Position numbers and translations under genes: made by a program. A stretch of 64,000 nt of DNA from Brugia malayi (Eukaryota > Nematoda > Chromadorea > Rhabditida > Onchocercidae). This document shows, in pieces, positions 27,701 through 39,397 of this stretch; positions within the stretch are counted from its first letter, which is position 1; each line of letters opens with the position of its first letter. Below the pieces are notes generated by a model, which searched no databases, was not told the origin of the DNA, and was given only the letters and a program-made list of their open reading frames with translations. Location of the stretch: contig NW_025062476.1 of assembly GCF_000002995.4 (NCBI RefSeq), forward strand, positions 496,001-560,000, read 5' to 3'.

Positions 27701-28191
27701 AGGTTACGCACAGCGATCAATGGACAAATAATCTTGGTTCGGTATTCGCATTTTATCGTTTATGAAAGACTTCTGAACTATCGATTAAACATTGGAAGTA
27801 TCATTTATGGGAATGGCACGAACAGTGTGTTTTCTTTCCTTTTCTTATCACAAATCAATAAACTAAACGTTATTTTTTAGCGTATTTCGCTCGAATATTT
27901 CAGAAATTTCCTGATGTATACACACGACAGATTTCCGCAGATTTTCTTGTTTCAGCAGTAAACGAATTAGCCCAGAGTCAATTGTGTCCATTTGTGACCA
28001 GTGCAGAAAAAGGCTGTATCGATGGAGGAGGATGGTGGAGAAAAGGATGTCAACATAAAGGTGTTTTAACAGCAATCAACAGAGCTCAGGGTACATATCC
28101 TGGACTTAACTGGAATGGTAAACGTCTTTCAGCTGTGCAAATGCTCATTCGACCTCGAGGATATATACCTCCTCCGAATAAACCGTCCTAA
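24783..28191 (+). CDS. LDL-receptor A / EGF-like / fibrinogen-related domain protein
   Basis: Predicted exons: 24783-24927, 24998-25072, 25209-25322, 25649-25738, 25872-25985, 26291-26431, 26838-26992, 27614-27826, 27904-28191 (444 residues). LDL-A modules end in DCPNAADE, DCADGSDE and CNDGSDE. A Cys-rich EGF-like unit (CCFNPTAGIFGCDCPLGY) precedes a fibrinogen-related domain that opens with DCADLQRRYHFLGSG and CEMDLFGGGWT. It later shows LCPFVTSAEKGCIDGGGWWR and the end LNWNGKRLSAVQMLIRP. Exons for the modules are phase 1-1. Such proteins are secreted or surface lectin-like molecules. No signal peptide is seen, so a 5' exon is probably missing. The exon 2 donor (AAC/gtgata) and exon 8 donor (AGT/gtgttt) were chosen to keep phase and are weak. 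Confidence 0.8.
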
Positions 28192-28353
28192 TATTCCTAC
28201 TACTTCACTTTATTTTTCCATGTTCTTTAAAATTTAGTGAAGTCTGTATTGCCTGAGTCTATTTTCTTCGGACAAAACATTATGTATAACTTAATGCGCA
28301 CCTTATAAAACGAAACATGTTGGTATTTATTTCTATGTTCAGCATTTCAATAT

Positions 28354-28359
28354 AATAAA
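28354..28359 (+). promoter_or_regulatory. Polyadenylation signal AATAAA
   Basis: AATAAA about 160 bases after the fibrinogen-domain gene's stop, consistent with the 3' end of that transcript. Confidence 0.5.
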
Positions 28360-29255
28360 ATGAAAAGCTTATACAACCAGTACACACATACCTTTACCTT
28401 ACTAAAATACAACCTTCAAACTGTTCTCTTCTGTGGAATAGCAATGTTCACAGATTCTCCAAACGTGGTAACATAACGTGATCAGTATTGGATTTGTGAC
28501 AAAGATGATTGATGGTTTGATGTGAGGGTTGAGTCTGTTGTTGAAGAAGTGTAAAGGAGTGATGATGCTTCGTTAGCTGTTGGAGTAGAGGGTAGAGGTC
28601 AGGATGGGGTTAAGTGTGAGTGGGAAGGCTTTTGAATTAATACAGAATTATAGCTTTCTCGAGAAGTTCAGCTTAGTTTTACTCTCTTTTCTATTTTATC
28701 AAAGCAAATGTGTTTCTATTTTCCTTGCTTATTTCTCTTTTCAGTCGTAAATTAAATGATAGCTGTGTGATTGCTGTAAATCTCGACCCTTTTTTGACTT
28801 ACAATTAGATGAGAACAATAAATCTTGTACGAGTAAACTGTTTGTTTTCTTATGTTATAACTGAACTATCACTTATACTTATCTCTGTTTCCTCATTACA
28901 GTGAATTATACTGATAATGTTTGGTGGTCCACCGGAAGGCGCTCAAGTAACTTGGAACGACAAACGACTACCTTATCAAATCTTTGTAATATATCATTAT
29001 TGTGTATTTCCTCAATTCTTTTATCTTTGTCAGATTTCTGCAAAAGTGATAATCGCTATGAAATTTGTCACATGGATCGTTTCACATTTGCTTTATTCCG
29101 TGCCTTCAGTTTTCCAAGATTGACTAGTAGAAGTCTCTTATTTGCATATTATGTTCTGGATGCCCACATGGTTTTTGAAGTTTTCGTATTAGTAGTATTA
29201 TCTCTAATTATCTTTAAAATCATTAAGCTTAAAAAGTTATCCATTACATACCTTT
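28360..29255. other. Intergenic stretch with a G-rich patch
   Basis: No exon recognised. 28560-28640 is G-rich on the plus strand (repeated GGG and GTGAG words), unlike its surroundings. Open frames at 28901-29257 have no motif, and their GGP and WW words arise from low-complexity reading. The region ends in a TTTAG acceptor just before the Kelch gene start. Confidence 0.4.
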
Positions 29256-29257
29256 AG
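29256..29257 (+). promoter_or_regulatory. Candidate trans-splice acceptor for the Kelch gene
   Basis: The AG of CCTTTAG sits 6 bases before the ATG at 29264. There is no upstream exon whose phase would be needed. In nematodes such a site next to a start codon is usually where the spliced leader is joined. Confidence 0.45.
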
Positions 29258-29263
29258 TGTTGG

Positions 29264-32200
29264 ATGAGACTAAAACAGAAACAATTTCAGGATGACGACA
29301 GTAGGGAGATAAGTCCAGTTGTCGGACATACAATGATTGAATATAAAAAATCATTGATTGTATGGGGCGGTTATTATTTTGAGGAAGACAACGAGTTCCG
29401 TTATCGCTCTTCCACGTTTCTGTACATATTACCTGCTGGTTTGCTGACCGGTTGTAAAGATGTTAAGTGGTTTGTTTATCTGTGTGTTGTTGTGCATTCA
29501 CGCATAAAATGTTTACTTCTTCAACTTTTTTAGTATGAATTTCAGGATACTTTATCATGTCCCACATGGTGATGTACCTCCATCAATTAGTGGTGCTTGT
29601 GCTGTATTATGTGGCTGTTGCATTTTTATCTTTGGAGGCTACGTCCGACGTTGTAAGTTTAGTTTACGTCATTTCGGATATTGTGATAATTAAGGACTTC
29701 ACATTAGACGGAATTCATGTAATATGCAACATGCAAAAATAAGCTTACTTTGAAGGTGTAATTAACATATATTAACATAACTTTTTTGTTCTAAAAATTA
29801 GAACTTCAGAAGGACTGATGCGTTTTTCATGGTGTAATCTTCTAGTTCATCAAATAATTACATCTCAGTAATGGTAATCATCCTGAAGAGAAAGGTAAAT
29901 ACCGCCGCTACAGTCAACATGAATCAATACTTACGAGAATTATTGAAATTTTAGTTGATATTTCGTCTCTGTGAATTATAATTAACATAAAGGATATATA
30001 ATTTTAAAAGTATTTTTAGTTTTAAATTGCATATACTATGCAGTAGTTTTTATTGGGACCGTAGTATTTCAAATTTAGGACTTGAACATGCTGGATCGAA
30101 AAATGTAATGGTACAATACCAAAAATTAAAATAGGAATAAATCAAGCGATTGCTTTAATTTTGTATATCATGCTCTCTCTCTCTGTTGCATTAGATGATC
30201 TCTATAAAACCAAATTGATAGGTAACCGTCCTGCTTTTATATTTATACCAATTAACTAAATATCGTTTGATCATTATTGTCAACTTGGTGTTGAATGAAT
30301 AGATAGTTAGTAGTTATTGGTTATTTAAATTCCTTGATTCATTCTTTGAAGGCGGGGTATTTCAGTTCATATTAAAACATAGCACATTAAATTATAAAGA
30401 CAGTGATGTCCGTTGACTTCTCCATTTATGTCATTTTTGCCATGATTAAGTATTGCATGATATATTTTATAAACCATTTTTTAACTTCATACTCAGAATA
30501 AATTAATCTTCTAAAGTCATCAAATTATAATGCTCACCACTACATATAAGCATTATATGACTGTTCACGAAAATTTGCAGCAACTCCCAATAATATCTTG
30601 GAAGGCCAGTCATCGGCAATGTACGTACTGGATTTAGTACAAGAACGTTGGTCACTGGTTGTCACTAACGATGAGAGCCTCATACCAACACCTCGAGACA
30701 AAATGGCTGGATGGTGTTACAGGAAGAAGTTAGTACGAATTTTCTGACACAAGTTCAAAATTATGTAGTACTTATTTATTTATTTATCTATTTATTGTTA
30801 TTATTATTAATTATCATTGTTATTGTTGTTATTATGAATTATTGTTTTTTTATTTATTTCTTTTATTTAGTATTTATTTATTCTCTCTGTACTATTTATT
30901 ATTAATTTTTTAGGTGTTACTACTTTGGTGGGTATGGACCGGGCCCTTTTGATATGCCAAATCCAGCGTTATATTTGAGAGATGTGGGAGAATTTGTCGC
31001 TGATGAAACTAGGCCTTTCTACTGGAATAACCAGTTACTGATTTTTGATCCTGATCCAACAAAACAGTTGAACTGGACTCTTGCAAAGTAAGCCTTTTTT
31101 ATGGAATGGCAGCAGATTTTTCATTTTTATTTTGAATTATGGATTAGAATATTAATAAAATTCAATATATAGCTTCTTACTTGGTTGTCAACTTGATTGT
31201 TGAAAAGAGTTTTTTGAAACTAATTTAGTTTTTCCGGATTATCCAATCATTTTTAGAGTTGGAGGAACGGTGCCTTCAGCCCGTGCAGCATCTGCATGCA
31301 CGTTTCTTGAAAGATTTAATGCTATCCTACTTTTCGGTGGACGAAGTCAAAATCAACGACTAAATGATTTGTACCTGCTTGATCTGTCATCCCTCATCTG
31401 GACGCAAATGTAGAACTTCACTGATCCTGAATAGTTTCATGTGAAATCTTTGCGTTTTTTTTCACCTGAGTCCACATTTTTAGATTTTAGAATAAAAGTT
31501 TCAGTGATGTGACGGGAATAAACGAACCAGAAGGTAGAACATGGTGTTCACTCAATACACTATTTCCAAATCAGGCTTTGGTTTACGGTGGATATTCGAA
31601 TGGAGCTCGGGCACTGTCTGATTTTTGGAGAATAGAAGTACAGAAAGATAGTGTTGGACGTTATCTAGGAACGTGGACTGCAGTAAATATTGAACTTGAA
31701 ACGAAGTCCTGCAGATTATGGCATACGGCAGCTATTGTTGATGGACAACTGTTTGGTGAGATTTCTTGTCTTCACAAATTTTCATTTTTTTAATATAAAA
31801 AAGTTGTAGTTGATTGAGTAATTGTAGTACAGGTGGACATATTTTCGGAAATTCTTAACAGTGTAAAAATTATGTAACTGGTTCGGCTTAGACTATTAAC
31901 CACGAATGGCTTTATAAACTCCTGGCATCGTGACTTTCCTTTCAATATCTAGCTTGTTCTGTATATGCAGTGGAACGCATATTGTTTTCACTGAATAATG
32001 TAGTGTCAGAAATATATTTAAAATCAAAGTGTTATAAAAGTAATTTCCACACATTTTTTCATTTCAGTTTTTTATTTTAGTATGCGGTGGAACAGATGCG
32101 TTGTTAGAAGAACACATTAAAATCAAAGGTGTCTTGAAAAAACGAATGGAACCGCTTCCGTTATCGACGATTTGCTTAGGTGTTCTATTTCCAGTAGTAA

Positions 32201-32343
32201 GCGAAGTCAATATGTTACCTGCTCCTTTCCAGCTACGTTTTGCATGGGCTCGTTATGTTTTATCTCGAGGTTATCAAGCGCTTCATTTAGGTACAGAATA
32301 CTTCAAAAAATACAAACTGTTGGAGATACTTGAAATGTGCTGA
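29264..32343 (+). CDS. KLHDC2: KLHDC2-like Kelch-repeat substrate receptor
   Basis: KLHDC2 is the substrate receptor of a cullin-2 ubiquitin ligase that binds proteins ending in diglycine. Exons 29264-29469, 29546-29652, 30581-30728, 30914-31087, 31257-31409, 31505-31755 and 32081-32343 are all in phase (433 residues; human about 406). Kelch blades are recognisable from SLIVWGGYY, GDVPPSISGACAVL and FIFGGYVRR through PRDKMAGW, CYYFGGYGPG, PSARAASACTFL, LLFGGRSQNQRLNDLYLLDL, LVYGGYSNGARALSDFW, RLWHTAAIVDGQLFVCGG. The human degron-pocket residues K147, Y163, R236, R241 and W270 appear conserved; S269 is Thr in GRTWCSL. The pocket comparison relies on remembered human numbering. The start is supported by the adjacent trans-splice-like acceptor. 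Confidence 0.9.
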
Positions 32344-33320
32344 TAGCAACTCCTCAGCTATTGTTTCTATAATAATTTGTATTTAATATTTTTATTAAGC
32401 TTTGTTCGAAAAATTTTTGTACAGAAAAAACATAAACGGGTAGTTTTAGTTTTTTTTTTTGCTTTTTTTAAAATGAACTCTCGGTTATAAACCATTAATA
32501 CAACTACAGTATTCCGCACTGTATGTGTGTCATCTTTCACTTTGCAATTAAGTGAGAGTAATTTTTTTTCATTAAATCTTCCGAGCTGGAGTTGTTTGGA
32601 AGTTCACAAAACCAGTTTTCCAATCTAACTGTTGATTGTATTGCAAAGCGAAGTGAACAAAGTGGTAAGAATTCACTATAATAAGGTTCGGAGCAACTTG
32701 GACATTGACATGAAGTGACATAATTACCATACTATTTCATAAGCTTATCCTTTACGCATAGCTGTCTAGAACGTGATATCAACACCTGGATTGATATGTC
32801 TGAAGAATAAAAAATACAAAAAATCACTAGTAAGATGAACAAAATCAGAATGATAAAGGCAATATAAATAAAAATTTTACAAACATACCCATATCAATGA
32901 GATCAACGAAATGGTAGAGTGAGTACTTTAAAGGCCAACTAAGAATGAGTAGTCATATGGTAAGGGGTTTGTCTTCCTATCTCGTTCAATATGCTGTTTA
33001 GATTGCCTTTCAAACTGCAATATGACTTCGTGAATATAATTGACTGAATTAGTTTTATAAGACGAGCGTCTATCACAGCTCGGCTTCTATGTAAATCTTG
33101 AAATCCGCACTAAATAAAACCTTCGCTAAACAGAATTTGACACGGATGACTAGAATAGCACGATAATGGATTGAATTTTCGCTTTATTAGCTTAGAAATC
33201 TTTGAGTAAAGCTAATGCTTGTAATTCAGCAACTTCATGCATGGATATTTTTAATCCTAATGAACCTGGATATTACATTCCTTTTTGAACACAAAAAAGG
33301 AAATACTTGCTGATTGGAGT
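32344..33320. other. Intergenic stretch between convergent genes
   Basis: About 1 kb between the Kelch gene stop and the SNX13 stop. Apart from a possible minus-strand AATAAA (TTTATT at 33183-33188) nothing was recognised. Confidence 0.5.
33183..33188 (-). promoter_or_regulatory. Polyadenylation signal AATAAA for SNX13
   Basis: TTTATT on the plus strand, read as AATAAA on the minus strand, lies about 135 bases beyond the SNX13 stop codon. Confidence 0.45.
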
Positions 33321-36300
33321 TTAAGCATGAAAAGGCTTTGAACGCGGACTTTTTGCATGTAATTGGGGAAAAATCTTCTCAAAATGATTGTCTGGAAAGA
33401 AACTTGCAAGAAGTCTTTCAAATATGACATAGAGAAGGCGCCGATTAAGTCGACTATTTTGAAATACTTCGGAAACATTTGCAATTCCTTTATTTGTTGT
33501 CTCGGCGCCTATAAACAGTCGTAACTCGTCCGGTAAAGCGCTCAGCATCTGGGCTCTTGCCAACACGCATGTTCTCAATTGTTCACTTTCTGGACGACAT
33601 ACACTACTCTCCGCCAACTTTCCATCAGGCCATAATGTATTTCTGCAAAATTCGAATATGCAACATAAAAATTATGAAGATCCTCAAAAAAGAAAAAACT
33701 TATGCAATGTTGACAATAATATTTTGTATTCCACTGAGTTTATCAGAATTTTAACATTAATTTTAGTTTAAAATGGTAACAGTAACCTTGAATGTAACGT
33801 AACAGTAAATATTTATACCTGAATGCAACAAGGTATTGAGCAACTTGCTGCTTTGACGTTAACCATTGAACGATATCAATAATTTTACGGTTCAGCGAAG
33901 AACCCATTGTTGCATGAACAAATTGATTTAATAGAGCTACCAGCCTTCTTCGAAACCAAGCATTTCGAGAACGTACACCAAACACTTCACCAATCAAAAG
34001 TACAAGAACTCGTAAGGGTATGCTTTCCATCCATTGCTAAAATCTTTATTCGAATAATTCATGTCATTATTGAAATAATTTTTGTACAATTCAATACATG
34101 AAATATTTTGAAAGTGTTATGCAGTAATAAGTCATTTCATAAAAATCTTATTGTCTTTTATCATGGACAGTCTTATATCTATTAATGGTTAAAAAGGCAT
34201 CGCTTGTATAGTAATTACCTGGTCGTTATAAGCAGCCGCTACACGACTCAAATCATCCTTTTTATTTGACAAACCATTTAAACCCTGCAAACAATCACTG
34301 ACTTTCTCACAAATCAAAACAAATACTGAACATAAAAGAAATTTTGGATCAACTGTCCATGAATAAGTTGCATTATGAAATTAAGATCCTATAGACAGGT
34401 TTTTACTTATTTAATCTTGTAACGAATCGAAGATTTATTCAAGATGTTATCTCATAATTGAACATTACCTGTGTGGGTTGAAAATCGATGATTTGTTTTG
34501 CAGCTTTATTAATACCATCACCTACACGAGTTACTCCATCATAAACCGTATCAGGCATAGCTGTTACTGCATTGCCGAAAGCTCGAACACCACTTTTTAA
34601 TGGTTCAAATACAGCACTCATAACCTGTTAAAACACTGTCTGAGTTGTATCGTATAGAAAATTTCTTAGTTTATTAAATTTCAATAATAGTACCTTTTTT
34701 GGGAAACCTTCCCTCTCGCCGATATAATCCTTCATGCTGAGGAAATCAAATATGAGTGTTTCTAAATCTGCATTAGCTTCCAGAACTGATGGTTGTAGGA
34801 TACTCTAAATTCATACTTTAAAATGACATGAAATCAATGAAAAATGCGAAAGCTGATGCTAAATAGTCCTTTCCGATTAATCAACCATAACAAAGATCTT
34901 AACTTCAATTTTGAATTAAATTAGAATTTTCGAAATAAACGAAAAGAAGAGAAAACTGACCATCATATAGCTGTTGAGCGCTTTCGTTCTTTTTTCGAGA
35001 AAACGTGAGTCCAAATTATTGAATGTCTTTTTCCCTGGGAAACACAAATTACTGAGCTTCGGGAACTAAAAACAAGTGGAAAAATTATTAATGTTAATTA
35101 GACCAATTTCTATTAAAAGAAGCACTATGTAGGATAATGCTGTACTATGTAGGATAATCATATTACACTCTTTTGCAATCGGACTTTTAGATATCAAAGA
35201 TGGAATAAATTTAAGCAAAATATACAGATGATTGTGCTCCTTTTACCCTAGTCTCTTAGTGTCTGTTATCACGCATTTTATAAGAAAACAAAAATCTTCC
35301 TTCTCCACTACTTACGCTAGCTGAAAAACTCTGAACAGAGCTAGGAGAGTGTGGAACACTTAAAATGTCAAGAAACAAAATATTTTACGTACGCGAGATT
35401 GTATGAGTGAATTCAGTGTATGAAAATCAGAGTATCGTCGAAGAACATTCCAAGTGCTACTCTGTTTTCCAGATCTATCAATTCGTGCAACCCGTACATT
35501 ATAAAGAGCGAAAGACTGCTTCCCTTGTTGTCCTATACCAAGAGTTTCAACGACAACATGCATTCCTACGTGTGTACATTTTAACCCATCGATATCATTT
35601 GGAATCTTAAAGATAAAGCGATTAATTTCCTAAATTATTAGATCCGAATTACAATTAATCACTTATTAAAACACTGATAAAACTCACTTATTATTTCTTA
35701 CATTTGACTAACTTCACTTACTGCACAAATTATTTACATACTTGTTTTAACAAACAGTAATAGTTTCTCAAATCTCAAATTTTCTAACAAGTAGTGATTT
35801 ACGTCAAAAACGAAAACCTTAGTTTTAGAGGCCGTAGGTACAACAGTTGACTTAATATTATCTTCAGCGGTATATTCTGAATTTCCTCTTTGACAACTGA
35901 TGTTCTCATTCAGCCCAAGCTCATTTAACATTTTTACATATATCGAACTTTTTTTGAAAGAATCGTAAAAGCGCTCATCCTGTAATACAATAAAAAATTA
36001 CGCTCCATTAAAACTAGGACTTTGATAAATTGCAGATTAATAAAAGTCATACTATTTGTAAAGTTTCACACTTGCCAAAATTTCTTAATACCATTTAAAT
36101 AAATATTAAGAATTTAGAAAAGTACTACTTCATAAAATTAAAAAATTTTGGTAAAACAAACTGTTCGCAAAATATCTACAATCCTTGCTTGCACTTGTTC
36201 GAACCACATATCAGGTGGATCATCATTTCGAATGCGCATTAATAATTTCTTCACTATAACATCGTCCAATGAGACCCGTGTAACTGCCTGAACAAAGGGA

Positions 36301-37569
36301 AAGTTTCACTATTGCAAACTTCTTATAAAACGCAGATTATTTATAAAACTTAGGACATTTATAAAATATATTGTTTGGATGTGACCTCATCAATGCAGTG
36401 CAAATACAATGATAATGCGACAAAATACTGATTCTAGGCTTGACCAAATCAGAGTCATCCAGTAGAAGTGAAAGTGCTACCTCTTGCGATATGTACTGTT
36501 GATAAAGGAAACTAGCAGCCTCCCTAACTGTTTCGTAAGCATCGCTTTCAAGAGTTTCACCTACAGAAAGTCCTCGTAATTGATGCTCTACGGACACTTT
36601 AAAGCCCTGCAAAATTTTTTTAACAAAGTAAAAGTAAAATTTAGAGTAATTTCAGCATCATTTACAGCAATTGCGCTCTTGTCTGCGACCATAAAACTGC
36701 TTTTTCAAGGAAAAAATTTCTATAATTGAAAGTTCATCATCTTTTACATTTAACTTTGCACAAATAATTCACCTCAACAGCCAAATAACAATCAATTAAA
36801 GCTTGTCCACCAACAGATGCAAGGAAATCAGCGAAATACGTAACTGCCGTATTATTCGATAATACAACGTGAATTGGTAATTGCACAATAGATGAATTAG
36901 CTACCGGTAGCTTTCTTGTTGTCTAAATTCAGTCCAGTCATTTGTTGTCAGTACTTGTAAATATCAAACTAACCTTTGAAAATCAAAAGACAGAAAAAAC
37001 CAAAAATAGTCTATTATGCAATATTTCGGAGTTAAGGTTCAGTAAGTCATTCAAATGAAATTTTTGAGAGCGGAAACATTGTTTGGTACGAAGAAAAGAA
37101 AAAACCTTTTGCAAACAGTTTTCAACTTCAGCTGCTGCTAGAGCATCCATTCGTCGCTTTATAGTATTTATTGCATATTCAATACTGGCTAGTTGGTGCT
37201 TCACCAAAAATCCTGAAGGACCGCTTCGCCAAAAACAAGTAAATTTTTTAAAAACTGTATGCGTAAAAATCAACTATTAAGTAAAACAACTCCAAAATAA
37301 AAGTACAAACAAAATTTGCATCTTTAGTAGCTTCTTTTCCGTACACCTATCTTTTGTTGATATCCTTAAATTAGATAAACAAATACAAAACCTTGTTCAC
37401 CACCAGAATCTTTTGTTCGCAGATGTGCTGCTTCCTCACAAAGTGAATCCAATACCGCATCCAGCGCCTTTACACTGTCAGTAGTTTCAAGTGTTGCGAT
37501 GAAATCTTCTGGTTTCAAATTTGTTTCACTAAGCTGTAACGGGTCTCAGACCATTTGATGCAGTTGAAG

Positions 37570-37605
<36 letters not shown>

Positions 37606-39397
37606 ATTTGATTTTCAAGAACAATAAAACGGCTTACCAACCAAATTATACTCCGATTAATAAAATCAGGATCGCTAAGCATATCGAAGAGAGGTAGCAT
37701 CATACGTTTAACATATATTTCCCGGAGAAGAAAACGAAACGGTCGAGAACGAAAATCTTCAGCAGGTGTCAAAAGGTATAATAGAATGTCGGCGACGTCA
37801 TGAAAATATGCTGCAAAATAGTGTCCTCTTTAAAAAGAAAGGGAAACAACATTTCCTTATTTTAGAACCACACCTCAGCCAGTGACTGGGAAAATGTAAT
37901 AAATAAATACCATTTTCATAGTGCGAACAGGTAGAAACAAGATCCCTGCAGTAACATTTCTCCATTTCCAATTCCAAATCAAAAAACATTGTCTCCAACT
38001 CATCCGTTGTGTAATTTTCACCGTAATGAAGTTGTGCACGTTCCTGAAATAAAATATGAACAAGTTTCCTCAAAGGAAAAATATTTGCAGTGAAATATAT
38101 TATGGTCCATAGAGAATCTTATACTTTTAAATTATAAGTTTATAGGCTTTGAAGATAGAAATGGTATCAATTTCTGCAGTGTATTAATGAGCAAAAGAAC
38201 TCATAAAATCTTTTGGAGCTAAATAAATCTAGTTTAATATAATTAATTATGACTCTTACTCCTTCCTTATTCAGAAAATGAATGTTCGCAGCATGTCAGA
38301 GGATGGATTTGAAATGATAGATAAACCATCTAATTTCAGCATTCGATTCAGTACCACTGAAGCTCACCTTGGCTCTTCGAAATAGACGGAAATGCGAAGC
38401 AATATCATCGACAATGTGTTGAGTTAAAAGAGGAACAAAATCCACCTTCTGAACACTAAAATGATAAAAGGCATAAAATCGCATCACATTCCAAAATATC
38501 TTTTTGTTCTTTCTAACAAACTTAACAGTGCTAACGAACGCAAAATTAGTTCTTGATCATTGCTAATTTTCAGCCATACGAAGTAATTTTCCAGAAATAT
38601 GACCAAATATCAGTTCATTTCATTTACAACTGAAGAAAAAAATTTTTAACGCATAGATAACAATAAACACAAAAAAACCATACCACTGAGAGAAAGCAGC
38701 AACAGTTCGCCTAGCACATCGTTTTAAACTTTCTTTAAAATGAAGATCCGGTGTTAAACTGCTATACCATGAATCAATGAAGTCTCGTATTACATAAGAT
38801 AGCATCTTAAAAAATTATAAATCAATTCATTAACAAATTTTAAATTTATTGAAAGATATCTGCATTACACGTAGCATGTAAAAGATTTCAGATGAATTAT
38901 GTGCTGTATGGATGTGATTTGAAGAAAATTGTGCCATTTTCTCACTTGTTCAAGTATAGCATCGATGGTAGCTGAATTCGTCATGGGCTGCTCCTGTTCA
39001 TAAGCATTCCTGGAGAATCGCCCACGATTTGCTAGAAACCCTTGGCGTCCAACTAAGAAACAGAATTTCATGCTGACTTCATTCAATTTACGTAAATATT
39101 CATCCGATACTTCTTGACCACGACTGAACGGGCTCATAAATAATCTGAAAAAAATTAGGTTTCATCTGTAACTTTGCAATAGATGAGTGGAAAACATATA
39201 AATAACCATCCAGTAGCTGTAGCGTTTGAAAAATGAAGAAATAAGAAATGAGTTTAGTACCCGAGAATAAGGCCAAGAAAAAGCGACAATAATATGCATA
39301 AGCCGAAAATGCCGAACGATGTGAGGAAGAGTATCGTTCCCAGCAAAAAGTAGAACACGGAAGACATTGCAATTTGTTTGCTACCTTCACTCATCAT
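33321..39397 (-). CDS. SNX13: Sorting nexin 13 (PXA-RGS-PX-nexin C), complete
   Basis: SNX13 is an ER-anchored lipid-handling sorting nexin at endolysosomal and lipid-droplet contacts, with an RGS domain for G-alpha-s. Nineteen exons (39261-39397, 38946-39144, 38684-38805, 38368-38455, 37911-38043, 37638-37810, 37392-37533, 37106-37254, 36773-36922, 36481-36606, 36162-36287, 35818-35979, 35393-35605, 34961-35065, 34694-34804, 34469-34624, 34219-34284, 33819-34036, 33321-33642) sum exactly in frame to 965 residues; human is about 960. An N-terminal membrane hairpin (residues 10-45) precedes PXA (about 110-330; LPLFDMLSDPDFINRSIIWL). RGS spans about 380-515 and includes NNTAVTYFADFLASVGGQAL. 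PX spans about 570-710 (RRYSDFHTL, FPGKKTFNNLDSRFLEKR). Nexin C includes LRLFIGAETTNKGI. The start MMSEG lies directly after a TTTCAG acceptor. Confidence 0.93.
35126..35160. repeat. Short tandem duplication in an SNX13 intron
   Basis: ACTATGTAGGATAAT occurs twice about 20 bases apart, separated by GCTGT. Confidence 0.7.
37570..37604. repeat. Homopolymer A35 (T35 on the SNX13 sense strand)
   Basis: Thirty-five consecutive A within the intron between SNX13 exons 37638-37810 and 37392-37533. On the transcribed sense strand it is a T tract. Confidence 0.95.

Noticed and set aside
28901..29257. 118-codon open frame before the Kelch gene
   Set aside because: No motif, overlapping alternative frames, and the Kelch start has its own adjacent acceptor.
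36337..36480. Longer form of the SNX13 RGS exon
   Set aside because: Ending at GAG/gtagca (36481) keeps phase and restores the SQE-AVTRVSLDD continuity seen in human SNX13; the extension does not.
37570..37604. Poly(A) tail of a retrocopy
   Set aside because: It is a homopolymer in an SNX13 intron with no gene-like sequence upstream on the plus strand.
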